Counted from the first letter of the stretch, positions 19,640 to 30,599 are shown. The stretch: 64,000 nucleotides of DNA from Protopterus annectens (GCF_019279795.1 NC_056737.1:1198341475-1198405474), one strand, 5' to 3'. Numbers and translations are program-made. Notes: generated from the letters alone by a model not told the origin.

Positions 19640-20125
19640 CCAGCTGGGTTATTTGCTTTGGGGGCCTTAAGTAGAAAATTGTCACTTGATCGGAGAGGTC
19701 TTGAGGTAGTTTGAGGCATAATTAAATTTTTAGTGATGGTACCCTGTCTGGTTTATTTAATATCTTAAGAGCAAATACAAGTTGGTTGTAGCGGGGGAGG
19801 TGGGGAAATTCCATCCAGTTGAGCTGTTTGAGAGAAAGACAGTGATGGGTTTGATTAGCTGATCTAGTGGCAAATCTCGCAATTTTATTATAGCATGCAG
19901 AAAGTTTGTTTAGTTCAGTTCAGACTCGGCTAAGTTAGGATGGGGGATGCATAAAACAGAGTTGAAAGGTTAGGATGGGGGATGCATACAACAGAGTTGA
20001 AAGGTTAGGATGGGGGATGCATACAATAGAGTTGAAAGGTTAGGATGGGGGATGCATACAACAGAGCTGAAAGGTTAGGATGGAGGATGCATACAATAGA
20101 GTTGAAAGGAGATGAGAGTGAGCGA
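19640..20125 (-). mobile_element. L2-like LINE fragment with internal 35-bp expansion
   Basis: On the minus strand it reads LSACYNKIARFATRSANQTH, CLSLKQLNWMEFPHLPRYNQ and LVFALKILNKPDRVPSLKI, the C-terminal region of L2 ORF2. The part just upstream in coding terms is replaced by a tandem array at 19934-20108. Confidence 0.8.
19934..20108. repeat. 35-bp tandem repeat, 5 copies
   Basis: GTTAGGATGGGGGATGCATA begins at 19934, 19969, 20004, 20039 and 20074, a precise 35-bp period with few substitutions. The unit is part of the L2 RT coding sequence and has expanded in place. Confidence 0.95.
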
Positions 20126-20882
20126 TGTTAGCTTTGGCAGTATGTTTTTGTCCTCACTTGTCCTCACTGAATCCTAGTTAAAACAAAGCATTAAAGACAC
20201 CAAAATTACTCCTCAGAGCTATAACATATTTTGAATAGATCTCACAGTCAAAACTACGGAGGGGGGACTATCATGTACCTGGACTCCTATGTATTCAGCA
20301 GTATCTCTGTGATAGTCCCAAATGTAACAATGTTTAAATACTAATTACTACACTTCATCTAAACCAAATAACATATTTTGACTAGATCATAGATATATAG
20401 CCCACCCCCATAACAGCCCCACAATACTAGAAACCATTATCTCCTGAGTATCAGCAAACACCAAACTAGCATCCATCATAGCTGGGGATGTCCGTATGAA
20501 CTGGAAACCATTAACAGTTTATGTAGCACTCATTCACTGAACCTGTATAACTTTACACAACTTATTGAGGTCCCAACCATTTTAATAAAATATCACATTA
20601 ATTTTTAACCCTAAACTGTACCCTTACAACCTACTCCCCTCCAAAACAACTTCCAATCTGGCACACTACCCCATAATATTAATGACCACCACTCAACTTA
20701 TGCTACTAGAAATTACAATAAGAACTCATCTGTTCTGAACTATAATATTGTCCACAACCTAACTAACCTCAGCATCAACAAATAAACTGGCACCAGTTAA
20801 ACATCCCACCCTAGTTACAGCAGCAGAAATGTTTTATACAGCTTTCTTGGATATTTGAAACAACCAACCCCACCCCCAGAGG
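20126..20882. other. Unassigned sequence
   Basis: I see no gene, RNA or repeat family in this stretch. Confidence 0.5.
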
Positions 20883-21181
20883 AAAATGCATCAAAACCAA
20901 TCCCACGCAAAAATGCATCAAAACCAATCCCACACTAAAATGCATCAAAACCAATTCCATGCCAAAATGCATGAAAACCAATCCCACGCTAAAATGCATC
21001 AAAACCAGTCCCACACTAAAATGCATCAAAACCAGTCCCACGCCAAAATGCATCAAAACCAATCCCACGCTAAAATGCATCAAAACCAATCCCACACTAA
21101 AATGCATCAAAACCAATCCCACACTAAAATGCATCAAAACCAATCCTACACTAAAATGCATCAAAACCAATCCCACACTTT
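20883..21181. repeat. 27-bp tandem repeat, about 11 copies
   Basis: The unit is AAAATGCATCAAAACCAATC then CCACGCT, with CGC/CAC and CCAAT/CCAGT variants. Because 27 is a multiple of three and the unit has no stops in several frames, both strands give repetitive nonapeptide frames (MHQNQSHAK; GLVLMHFSV). I see no evidence of a gene. Confidence 0.95.
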
Positions 21182-21506
21182 GTTAACTCTAAAGACAAAA
21201 CAGCTATGAGGGAAAGAGACAGAGCCTGGAATAAATGGTATCAGAACCAGACACCTCAAGCCTTCTTATACTGCAGAACTCAATCAAGTCAAAACCTTAG
21301 TAAAAAAAGACAAAAATGCATCCATTTCCAAAAAACAAACCCACAGACTTTCTGACAGTCAGTTGCCTATCTGATAGACCATGGCAGATTACATCAGCCT
21401 AAACCTATGTCCAATGACTCTCTCCTGTTTCATCAGTACAGCTGCTTCCCTCCTTCTCCTTGTCTACGTTGAATCTGTAATGACTCCACTTCAAATATTG
21501 TTTGTA

Positions 21507-21564
<58 letters not shown>

Positions 21565-22105
21565 TATGCTTCCCTGCTAAAACAAAATGTGTCAGAGTGA
21601 AGTGATTAATAGCATAAAAAGTTGTTTAACCATCACAGGGACATTTACCTCATGGCCACAGTCTGTATGGTAGCACTAATCCTTTAGAACTTTAAACCCT
21701 GTAAAGCATTTTGCACTCCAACTCATTTTTTTTTTCTTAAACTACTGGTAAATTGAAGCAGCTAAATCTCGACATACTTTAAAGAATTATGAGTGGTTCT
21801 CTCTGTTCATAACTCATTTGTTATAAGTTCTTGTCACGGGTATTAAGATTTACCTCCTGAGGTGAATTTTTTGACACATCCATGTCTTAGACACATAGGT
21901 ATGTTCATAATACTCTGTGTGGATTACTGAGAGAGCTATGCAGTGACGTATAAATGCATTATCTAAGAGAAGAAGCAACGAATGTGAGTCTGTGAATGTT
22001 TGTACATAACACTGCCCTAATCCATTAGGAATGTAGAAACAATACTAGTCACACAACTGTATGGATTATAAGAGGCCTAGCTTTATAAACCATTAAAAAG
22101 ACACA
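21182..22105. other. Unassigned sequence with (TA)n
   Basis: Apart from the (TA)n tract at 21509-21561, I recognise nothing in this stretch. Confidence 0.5.
21509..21561. repeat. (TA)n microsatellite
   Basis: About 26 TA dinucleotides. Confidence 0.97.
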
Positions 22106-22648
22106 CTTAAAAGTTCTTGCCACACTTTCCAAATACTAATAGCGCTCACCTTCCAAATTCAATTTACAGACTTTACTGTATGCAGTTTTACTTATCCTGT
22201 TCTTATTGCATTAAATAAATTAACATCATCTTGTTGTTTGTAATTAATCAAGCACAAACTACCCATTTTCTGATTCAGTACCACTTGTGCAGACATCTTT
22301 TTTGACTTTTATTGAATTGGCACTTCAGTTACTCTAAACTCTCCAACAAATATCAAATAACTTTAAAGCATTTTATCCACTAATAACTGAGGTAAGAGGG
22401 TACTAGGCCCAAATGTGTTTTTCAGGGCAGCACATAAGCAATGTCTGATTAAGTATTTTGTTCAAAATCATGGGAGGGTGGCCTAATGGTTAAGGTGTTT
22501 GCCTTACAAACACAAGGTGCTGGGTTTGAGCCTCACAAGGGATAATTGGCTAGGCTTTAAATGGCTCACAAGGGCAGTTAGCTTAATACTAAGCTATGAA
22601 TTAGATGACGGAAGACATAATTTCATGCTGAAGCTTATTAGCGGTTCA
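22106..22648. repeat. Duplicated segment, copy 1 (with SINE)
   Basis: From CTTAAAAGTTCTTGCC to TTATTAGCGGTTCA this segment matches 23424-23850, for example AATACTAATAGCGCTCACCT, TAACTGAGGTAAGAGGGTAC and GGGCAGCACATAAGCAATGT. It holds a SINE at 22471-22600 that copy 2 lacks. It ends about 45 bp before the DIRS-A left end. I cannot assign it to a known family. Confidence 0.9.
22471..22600 (+). mobile_element. tRNA-derived SINE with CR1-type tail
   Basis: The head TGGGAGGGTGGCCTAATGGT then TAAGGTGTTTGCCTTACAAA contains A box TGGCCTAATGG and B box GGGTTTGAGCC. The tail GGCTAGGCTTTAAATGGCTC, GGGCAGTTAGCTTAATACTA and AGCTATGAA copies the 3' end of the CR1 elements. Copy 2 of the surrounding duplication provides the empty site, giving precise ends. 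Confidence 0.85.
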
Positions 22649-22714
22649 TAAGCCATAATTGTCTGCGCTCAACTACGATGAGAAGACGGAAAAAGAAGTT
22701 ATGTCTTACCATAA

Positions 22715-22862
22715 CGTTCCATCTGTATTGCTGATCCTTGTTCAGTCATTATGCATGGGTATTGGTTCTGACCTTGGAACCGAGCTGGCCATTTGACAAG
22801 CTTACGTCAGCTTCAAACTCTCGAGCTAAACTCTTAGCCACAATCCCCCTCTCTCTGTTACC
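22715..22862 (+). repeat. DIRS-A left inverted terminal repeat
   Basis: CATTATGCATGGGTATTGGT, CTTGGAACCGAGCTGGCC and CTCTCGAGCTAAACTCTTAG reappear in reverse complement at 29189-29338. The outermost 22691-22752 stretch additionally pairs with 22947-23004. Confidence 0.85.
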
Positions 22863-22946
22863 CCTTACTTCTGGTCAAATAACCTAAGAGAACCGGATGA
22901 TGCGATCCCCTAGAAACCACAGGAGGGGGAAGGAGGAAGGGTCGTA

Positions 22947-23045
22947 GTGACTGAACGAGGATCAACAATACAGATGGAATGTTATGGTAAGACATAACTT
23001 CTTTATCTGATACTGTTAATCCTCGTTCATTCCTTACGCATGGGA
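22947..23045. repeat. DIRS-A internal complementary region
   Basis: 22947-23004 is the reverse complement of 22691-22752 (for example GGTAAGACATAACTTCTTT against AAAGAAGTTATGTCTTACC). Then 23003-23045 (CGTTCATTCCTTACGCATGG) is the reverse complement of the far right end. A region complementary to both termini is the hallmark of DIRS elements and is thought to splint the ends during circle formation. Confidence 0.82.
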
Positions 23046-23080
23046 CAGAGTCTCCAGCTACCTCTATTCCTGGGAGGCTC

Positions 23081-23393
23081 TCATGGAAGGACATTCCTGA
23101 GCACCATAGAACCAAAAGATGCTCTTCCCCTGGAGGCCAAGTCCAATTTGTAATGATTGGTGAAGGTATGAGGCGTAGCCCAAGTTGCAGCTGCACAGAT
23201 GTCATGTAAGGAAGCTCTGGCATGGAAGGCAGCACAAGTTGCCACCGACCTTGTTGAATGAGCTTTCATGGTAGTAGGCAACGAGATATTGTGTTGTGTA
23301 TAAATGAAGGTCACACAGTCTTTGAACCATCTATCTAATGTGACCTTAGCAACAGCAGATCCTAATCTAGGTCCAGAAAAAGCCAAAAATAAC
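23081..23393 (-). pseudogene. DIRS-A tyrosine recombinase, C-terminal part
   Basis: It reads QLFLAFSGPRLGSAVAKVTL, then KAHSTRSVATCAAFHARASL (H-x-x-R box), CAAATWATPHTFTNHYKLD (conserved tryptophan and the tyrosine nucleophile) and MVLRNVLP. All box II catalytic residues are present. The preceding 17 or so residues are missing and replaced by the 23393-23850 insertion; DIRS-B shows the intact version of this junction. Confidence 0.92.
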
Positions 23394-23850
23394 TGGTGAA
23401 TGCATCTTTAACAGAATAAGCTGCTTAAAAGTTTTTGCCACCATTTCCAAATACTAATAGCGCTCACCTTCCAAATTCAATTTACAGACTTTATGTATGC
23501 AGTTTTACTTATCCTGTTCTTTTTGCATTAAATAAATTAACATCAGCTTGTTGTTTGTAATTAATAAAACACAAACTACCCATTTTCTGATTCAGTACCA
23601 TTTGTGCAGACACATCTTATTTGACTTTTATTGAATTGGCACTTCAGTTACTCTAAACTCTCCAACAAATATCAAATAACTTTAAAGCATTTTATCCACT
23701 AATAACTGAGGTAAGAGGGTACTAGGCCCAAATGTGTTTTTCAGGGCAGCACATAAGCAATGTCTGATTAAGTATCTTGTTCAAAATCAGATGACTAAAG
23801 ACTAAAGGAATCAAACACATAATTACATTTTTAAGCTTATTAGCGGTTCA
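23393..23850. other. Composite insertion splitting the recombinase gene
   Basis: Two pieces are joined. 23393-23426 is identical over 34 bp to the Gypsy gag region at 15164-15197. 23424-23850 is a copy of 22106-22648 without its SINE. Comparison with DIRS-B shows that about 50-55 bp of the recombinase gene were lost at the same place. Confidence 0.88.
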
Positions 23851-24690
23851 AAATTGCCTGTGGATATCTAAGGTATGTAGGCAATACTCTCCTCTGTTTG
23901 AATGATTGGAAAAGAAAACTGGCAATTCAATGGCTTGATTAATGGACATTTCAGAGATCACTTTAGGCAGAAATGATGGATTAGTTCTCAGAGACACTCT
24001 ATCTCTGTGAAAAATCAAGTATGGACTCTTGATACATAAAGCTTGAAGCTCAGAAATATGTCTGGCAGAAGTAATGGCAAACAAAAACAAAGTTTTCCAT
24101 GACAAATACTTGAGGTCGCAAGAAGAGGCTGGTTTGAAAGGTGGCATTGTCAGAGCTTGTAGAACTAATGATAAATCCCATGGTTTAATAGGTTCTCTAA
24201 AAGGTGGCTTCAGATGATTCACTCATTTTATGAAAGTCTTGCACAATTTGTGGGACATAAGAGAGGAATCTTGGACACCCTAATGAAAATTAGAAATTGC
24301 AGCCAAATGAATTCTAATGGCAGAGGCCGATAGACCCGATTGAAAAAGGTTGGCCAGATAGGCTAGTATTATCGACACTGGTGCTGAGAAGGGGTCTACA
24401 TGTTGATCTTTCAGCCAACAGGTAAATCATTTCCACTTGCTCAGATAAGTAATTCTAGTGGAAGACTTATGAGATGCAATGAGAATATCACGTACTGGTA
24501 AAGAAAGAGCATTCTGCCTGGCAATCAAGGGAAGTGGATTAGCCAAGCCATGAGCTTCAGGCTGTTCAAGTTGGGATGAATCAGGTTCTGTGGATGTGAG
24601 ATCAACTCCGGGGTTGGATGGAGAATCCATGGGTGATCTAGTAGGTGTGGCCATAGGAAGGGGAACCAAATCTGTTGAGGCCAATATGGT
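23851..24690 (-). pseudogene. DIRS-A tyrosine recombinase, N-terminal part
   Basis: The start is readable near 24480 (ILIASHKSSTRITYLSKWK, the core-binding domain). The frame 24222-23848 reads FKPASSCDLKYLSWKTLFLF then AITSARHISELQALCIKSP, with the box I arginine in SARHISEL, then RVSLRTNPSFLPKVISEMSI and EYCLHTLDIHRQ, where it is cut by the insertion. The region between 24430 and 24222 is frameshifted. Confidence 0.88.
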
Positions 24691-25212
24691 GCTATGAGGA
24701 TCACCTTGTTCTTCAACCGACGACTTTCTTCAGAAACTGGGGAATGAGGGGAAAGGGTGGAAATGCGTAAAGAAGACCCGAGGGCCAATTGTGGACTAGA
24801 GCGTCCCTGGGTGACTGTCCCGGAGGGAGAATCAGGGCGAAGTAGTTGCTGCATTTGCAGTTGGTCGGGGATGCAAAGGGGTCGCAGCAAGGACAGCCCC
24901 AGCGGTGGAAGATCTCTGCTGCTATCAAAGGATTCAGGGACTACTCGTGAGGTTGAAGAATGCACCTGCTGAGTCTGTCTGCTATCATGTTGGAACTCCT
25001 GGTAATGTGTGTTGCTAGAAGAAAATGGTTGGTAGCCATCGCCCATTGCCATGGTCTCTCGACAAAGGGGGTAAGATTTGGTTCCACCTTGCTTGTTGAT
25101 GTACCAGACCACCGACATGTTGTCTGATTGAATCGCAATTGTCCCAGATGGCAACAGGGGATGGAATGCTTGCAACGTCAGAACTCTAGAACATTTATAT
25201 GCAGATGGACTT
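24691..25212 (-). pseudogene. DIRS-A RNase H and distal conserved region
   Basis: IAIQSDNMSVVWYINKQGGT, SYPLCRETM and NMIADRLSRCILQPHEWSLN belong to the RNase H domain. Downstream, DPFASPTNCKCSNYFALILP, WPSGLLYAFPPFPLIPQFL and VILIAPYWPQQIWFP form the block that regularly follows RNase H in DIRS elements; I leave its function open. These pieces lie in three frames, so at least two frameshifts are present. Confidence 0.85.
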
Positions 25213-26268
25213 CTAGTTCAGACCAAGTGCCTTGGACTGTCTGTCCCTGACATAGCTCCCCCCCACCCCATCAGGGAGGTGTCCGTGGTCACTGTAGCCT
25301 TGGGTTGCTGGGGGGAGAAGGGGTGAGACCATTGTGACAGATTGTGTGTCATCCACCAATTTACATCCTGTTTGTCCCTGTGGGTTACTCGAATCATGGC
25401 TGAAAGAGGATGCTGAAAAGGATACCATTGAGTGAGCAGTAGCCATTGTAGAAGCCTCATGTGAAACCTGGCCAGGGGAACAATGGTGATGGAGGCTGCC
25501 ATGGAACCCAACAGCTGTAGAACTGAGTGAGCCGTGGATTTCTCCCCTGAAAGGATTGGAAGCAGTTGTTGCTTTATCCTTAAAATTCTGTGCTCTGGAA
25601 TAGCAGCTCTGCAGTTCTTTGTGTCCAAGATAACCCCTATGAATTCTGTCGATTGAGATGGGGTGAGACTGGATTTTTGCCAGTTTATGGTTATACCTAG
25701 CCTTTGTGCTGTGAGGAGAGAGTATGCCAGGGCTTCTTCCAGTAGATGTCTGGTGGGGGCGGAAATGAGCCAGTCGTCTAGGTATGGAAACACCTGGAAT
25801 ACTTGAAGTCGCAAGTGAGTTGTGATGACTGCCATGCACTTTGTGAACACTCTGGGGGCTGTACAGAGTCCAAAGGGTACTACTCTGAACTGGTAGTGAC
25901 TGGCTCCCGCATGGAAGAGCAGAAATCTTCTTGATGGCCTGTCCAATTTTGTGTGGTAGTATGCATCTTGAAGATCTATCGAGCACATCCAATCATCTTT
26001 TTCCAAAAGCGGGAGGATAGACTGTATTGTGACCATCCAGAATTTTTGTACTCTCACAAACATGTTCAATACACCAAGATCCAAAATTGGTCTCCAGTCC
26101 CCTGTTTACTTTGGCAACAAAAATAGTCTTGAGTAGAATACGGATCCTATCTGGTCTGGAGGGACTATTTGGATGACTTTTTTTCTTCGCAGCTTTTCTA
26201 TCTTTAATGCTGCTTCTTACCTTTGACTGGGTGGAACGTCGGGAAGGTTTTTTGAAGGGGCAGGACAA
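25213..26268 (-). pseudogene. DIRS-A reverse transcriptase
   Basis: The frame 26084-25218 reads FWMVTIQSILPLLEKDDWMC, SIDLQDAYYHTKLDRPSRRF (motif A), VVPFGLCTAPRVFTKCMAVI and VFPYLDDWLISAPTRHLLEE (motif C, LDD). Further on come WQKSSLTPSQSTEFIGVILD and VTTDTSLMGWGGAMSG, the RNase H start with its first aspartate. The N-terminal stretch (26268-25993) is in another frame around a break near 26090. The catalytic residues survive. Confidence 0.92.
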
Positions 26269-28877
26269 AGATCAAAGGGGATATGATAACCTCTGGTTAT
26301 AATCCTTTGTACCCAAGAATCAGTGGTGATGGTTAGCCAGGCAGAAGGGTACAAGGAGAAACATCCCCCAACCACCTCCAGAGGAAAGGAGTTGGGCCGC
26401 TTTTCAGGAGTGCTGGTAGGATTGACCAGGGAAAGAATCCCTGGAACCCTGGTTACGCGGTCCCCCTCTGACCCGAAAGGAGCATCTTCCTGTGAGTTTC
26501 CCCATCTGGCTCTAGGGGAGAACTTGGCCTGGGTGTCACGGAAAGGCCCCTGAGATTTCTTGAACCATATCTTCCCACTCTTTTGGTTTCGGGAGGAAGC
26601 ACGTTGAGGGGAAGAATAATGGACACCAATGGCAGAAAGGGTCTTACCGTCCTGTTCACATCTGGTCAGTGTGCTTTTAACTTTGGGTCCAAACAATGAG
26701 GAGGCCTCAATGGGAGCGTTAAGAAAGGAAGTCTTAAAGGCTTCCACAAAATTGCACAAGCGCATCCAGGCATGTCATCTCAAGACCGCAGCTGAACCCA
26801 CTGCTCTAGCTGCTCCTTCTGATGCGTGACATATCAGTCGCATAGAGGAGTTAGATATTGATTCAATGGTGCAGCTGAGAGGCCACTTTGTCATGGACCT
26901 CATCAGACACAGCACCAGCCAAGGTTTCAGAGAGCTCAGAAATCAGATCCCTTTGAAGCCTGGTAAAGTGTGCCATATAATTCAGGACCTGATAATAAAG
27001 ATCACTGATGCAAAGGTGCACTTCCCTATTTTGTCCAGGGTCCAGGACTCTTTGTTAGGTGGATAGACAGTCTGGCTTTCTTCTTCTGCCAGATCCTTTT
27101 TTGTTGCGGCCACCACCACCAAAGCATCCACAGGAAGACCTCTGGACCAATGGGGATCCAAAGCAGGAGGGGAGAAAATCTTATCTGGCCTCCAGGGAAT
27201 AGCTTCAATGGTATCAGGAGCCTTCCAAGCATGCTGCACATTAAGCCGGACAAGCTCATCGGCAGGTGGAGTAACCCAGAAGGGAGGGGGCCGGGCACGA
27301 AAGGCCTGCAGGAGCACAGATTCCTCAGAGGTCAGATTAGAGGACTGCCAATCACCTCTCTCTTTCAGGATTTGGAAGATATCACCAAAGGATACCTCAG
27401 AGGGTGACCGGGGGGATCCTTCCCCCCTCATCAAAATCTGTGTCTTCAGTGAGGAACTCCTCTGTGGAGTCCATGTGCTTCCTCTTATACCAACTTTTCT
27501 GGTGGACCTCCTTAGTGGGAGAAGCTGGAGAAGACAGCAGAAAAGGGGATTCCTGTGGGAATATGTCCTGAGGCCCTTGCACCTGGTGTCTACTAGGTGC
27601 AATTTGTGAAACCAGTGTACAAGAGGAGGGTGGAGGTATAGACAGTCCAGTATCGCCAGCAGCAGCAAAAGCCTTCTCCATCAGTTGGAAGGCTGGTCCA
27701 CCTGAAGGGGAGTGAATGTCTAGGATAGGGATCACCCCCCTCCTAAGTGGCTCAGTCTGCCGACCTGGAGTCCCTAGATGGCTGTGGAGCAGTAAACTAT
27801 GCGTGTCACAACTGACATCCTGGGCTGTAGTGAAACTTTCCTGCGGTTCCTTAGTGAGCTCCAGAAAGGGGACCGCAGAAGGGGGAGATGGTGCTATATC
27901 AATGGACTTCAAAGGCAATGAAGGAGGAGAATAAGAAGGGGTCTTTGGAGATGGGTGATCACCTCCCAAGGAAGGGTAGTTCCTGAGGGGTTGGATACCT
28001 CTGGCCAAGAGCACCTGATCCACAAGATGCAACACATCGTGTTCGGAAAGGCTTCTAGTGGACCTAATGAAGACTGAGGGAGAAACAGGCCTGTCCACAG
28101 AAGAGGCAAACTCGGTGCCCATCTCACCAGTCTGCACCGAGGACAACAGTGCCGAGAGAGACTGGACTATGGGTGTCTGCACCGAAGAAGTCATCGGTGC
28201 TGAGGTCATGGCCTGCACCAACACAGGGATTGGTGCCAAAGTGGTTGTTGGTACCAAAGCTGGAACCGACAAAACTGGAGTCAACAATAAAGGCATCGGT
28301 TCCAAGGACGATGTTGGAACCGACATGGTCAAGGTCTGCACCGACTGAACGGTCGGTGCTGATACAGTGGTAATAGTCTGAACCGAGGAGCCCCTCGGTG
28401 CCAATATAGTGAAGGCTGCAGGAGAAGATGGAGCTGAGATCACTAATGGAGCCGAAGGCCTCGGTGCCGAAGGTCTAGGCACCGAAAGCACTGGGGCTGA
28501 CTGAGTGAGCTCCAGAGCTGAAACTTTAGCCTTTTTAGGTTTTGCTTGGCGGAAGTCCTGAGCCGGGGACGAAGGCAAAGATTTAACCTTGGTAGGAACA
28601 TCCAAGATTTTCTTATGGGCTCTAGGTGGGGTTGAAGCCTCCGACCCAGAAATAGCCTCTGAAAAGGGAGATTTAAGAAGTCCCTTCAGCAAAAGATTGT
28701 TTTTCCTTTCCAACAAAGTTTTATTTGAAAAGTTTTCACAGATAGTACAGGGTGGGTCAACAGACAAGTGGGACACCCCCAAACAGTAAACGCACAAAGG
28801 GTGTGCATCAGAAGTAGGAAGTCTGTGTCCACAATCAGAACACTGCTTAAACCCCAGACTACCTTTCTTATCTGTCA
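26217..28877 (-). pseudogene. DIRS-A gag-like protein
   Basis: The likely start is at about 28877 (MTDKKGSLGFKQCSDCG). A cysteine-rich module follows: C-x2-C, C-x2-C-L-G-x2-H, P-C-x2-C, conserved in DIRS-B and -C. Residues around 100-330 are rich in P, S, T, A and V, with repeated SVPT/SAPT phrases. Conserved gag segments continue after a frameshift near 27450: SFGDIFQILKERGDWQSSN, LNVQHAWKAPDTIEAIPWR and AVVAATKKDL-like residues. The last segment (26765-26217) reads EAFKTSFLNAPIEASSLFGP and runs into LTITTDSWVQRIITRGYHIP, which is the RT N-terminus, so gag and RT frames overlap as in DIRS-C. Confidence 0.85.
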
Positions 28878-29188
28878 TGACAGCAAATAAATTAATAGAA
28901 AAGGGTACCAGCAATGGTACAAAGGAATACCCGAAGGTATGAAAAAAAAGGGAAGGATTACCAACGATGGTAAAGAGAGAATACCTTGTGGTAAAACGGT
29001 AGAGAAAAGAACAGAAAAACCTGAAGAAAATATGTACGCTATATGTGGTAGGGTAAGAGACAATGAAATAGAAACTTTTCTGACAGAAAAGTAATATGAA
29101 AGACTATTAAACAACAAATAACTGTACTTAGCTCAAGAGAAGCAGCTTGACACGACCGAATGGCAATGCTGCAAAGGAAATCTGAGGT

Positions 29189-29338
29189 AACGGAGAGAGG
29201 GATTGTGGGTAAGAGTTTAGCTCGAGATTTTGAAGCTGATGCGAGCTTGGAAAATGGCTGGCTTGGTTCCAAGATTGGAACTGATACCCATGCGTAAGGA
29301 ATGAACGAGAATTAACAATATCAGATGTTCTGTTAGAG
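29189..29338 (-). repeat. DIRS-A right inverted terminal repeat
   Basis: Reverse complement of 22715-22862; GTTTAGCTCGAGATTTTGAA, GGCTTGGTTCCAAGATTGG and CCATGCGTAAGGAATGAACG are the clearest blocks. Confidence 0.85.
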
Positions 29339-30599
29339 CCTGTACTTTGCAACTATCGTCCCTCTCAGAAAACAAATGTGTGACATTTGGTCTGAAATTT
29401 GTAGAGTAACTAAGGTGGAGTATGATGAAAATTGCTGACACAAGGGTATTTTAATGTAACTTTGCAAACATTTCTGGATTACAGCTGTGCAAACCAATAT
29501 ATATAGTTTTCCCAAGTATTACACCTTAGTTATGATATTGTTTTCCATACTCAGCTCTTTCTCTTTTCCTAAGAGGTCTTCTATATAATAAGGCCAAGTT
29601 TGAACATACCATTCAAGGTCTTTTCTTACACTGGTAGTTGTATGCATGCTTTCCCTCCCTCTGTGTTGCAATACTTTTACGATTCTCGTTCACATCTGTC
29701 AATGTCTGATCATGCAAATAATGGAATATACTTGTCTTTGAATATTTTAGTTATATTTGGGGTAAGCTCTCCTTTATCATGATCCTTTGAACCTAGTTCC
29801 TTTTTCTTATAATTAAGATGAATTAATTGTATTGACTATAGATCTGAGATGGAATACACATAAATTTCACAATTTCAATGTAGTGATTTAATTGTTCTTA
29901 GTGAGCATGGAAACCCCCAAACAAAGGCACTCTTCCTCTATCCTGCTACCTTTACTTAAAACTGAACCATGGACATGCACATTCCAAAATGTTTTGGATG
30001 AAATGGGCATTCTGAGACACTGACAGCCATCTACTACTTAAACGTACCAACACAGTATGTGAGAACTGTAGTTACGTAATGACTCTGGAGACAAAGCTCT
30101 CAAGTAAGACCACCTCATTTTGCAAACAGGTTGTCAGTAACATATAACCCTACCCTATACATATCTCACTCAATACAAACCAAATACATAGACCTACTTA
30201 TGCTAAGGCTCTTAAACGTAACCTGCCTAAACTAGAAAGGAGTCCACAATATAGGCCATGAAACAAGTGTCCTCTGCAACCTCAAAACACTCAACTCAGG
30301 CAGTACCTGTCATGAAACATACATCTAAGGCTCAGTGTGTCTCAAATGAAAAGTCCATAAGACAATCCTAATCACCATCCAACATCTTAGTCATGGGTGG
30401 TTCTATAGTGGGACACAGTGATGCACCCCTCAACAGGTTGTGCAAAGAGAGGGTCACAGCCAGTTAAATGTCGGGAACCAGGATTCCCCACATCATACAT
30501 GCACTCAAGTCCTTACACCACAAGTACACACATGACACAGTCATAGTACACATATGACATAGTCACAGTACATGTGGAAGTAAATGGCTTGAGATGTCC
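29339..30599. other. Unassigned sequence
   Basis: I see no gene or known repeat. Short open frames (for example 29600-29782) have no recognisable features. Confidence 0.5.

Larger units (their letters stand above)
22691..29338 (-). mobile_element. DIRS-type retroelement A
   Basis: A 6.6-kb element read on the minus strand: gag, RT, RNase H, an RNase H-distal conserved region, and tyrosine recombinase. Its ends are inverted copies of each other, and an internal complementary region lies near the left end. It has no LTRs, no DDE integrase and no endonuclease; such elements are thought to integrate by tyrosine-recombinase action on a circular form. Stops, frameshifts and a 458-bp replacement insertion disable it. 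Confidence 0.93.

Noticed and set aside
20811-21209. Repeat proteins on both strands (GLVLMHFSV and MHQNQSHAK)
   Set aside because: A 27-bp repeat without stops opens both strands at once; there is no independent support for either.
26323-28789. Several + strand open frames of 60-130 codons within DIRS-A
   Set aside because: They are opposite-strand shadows of the gag and RT reading frames.
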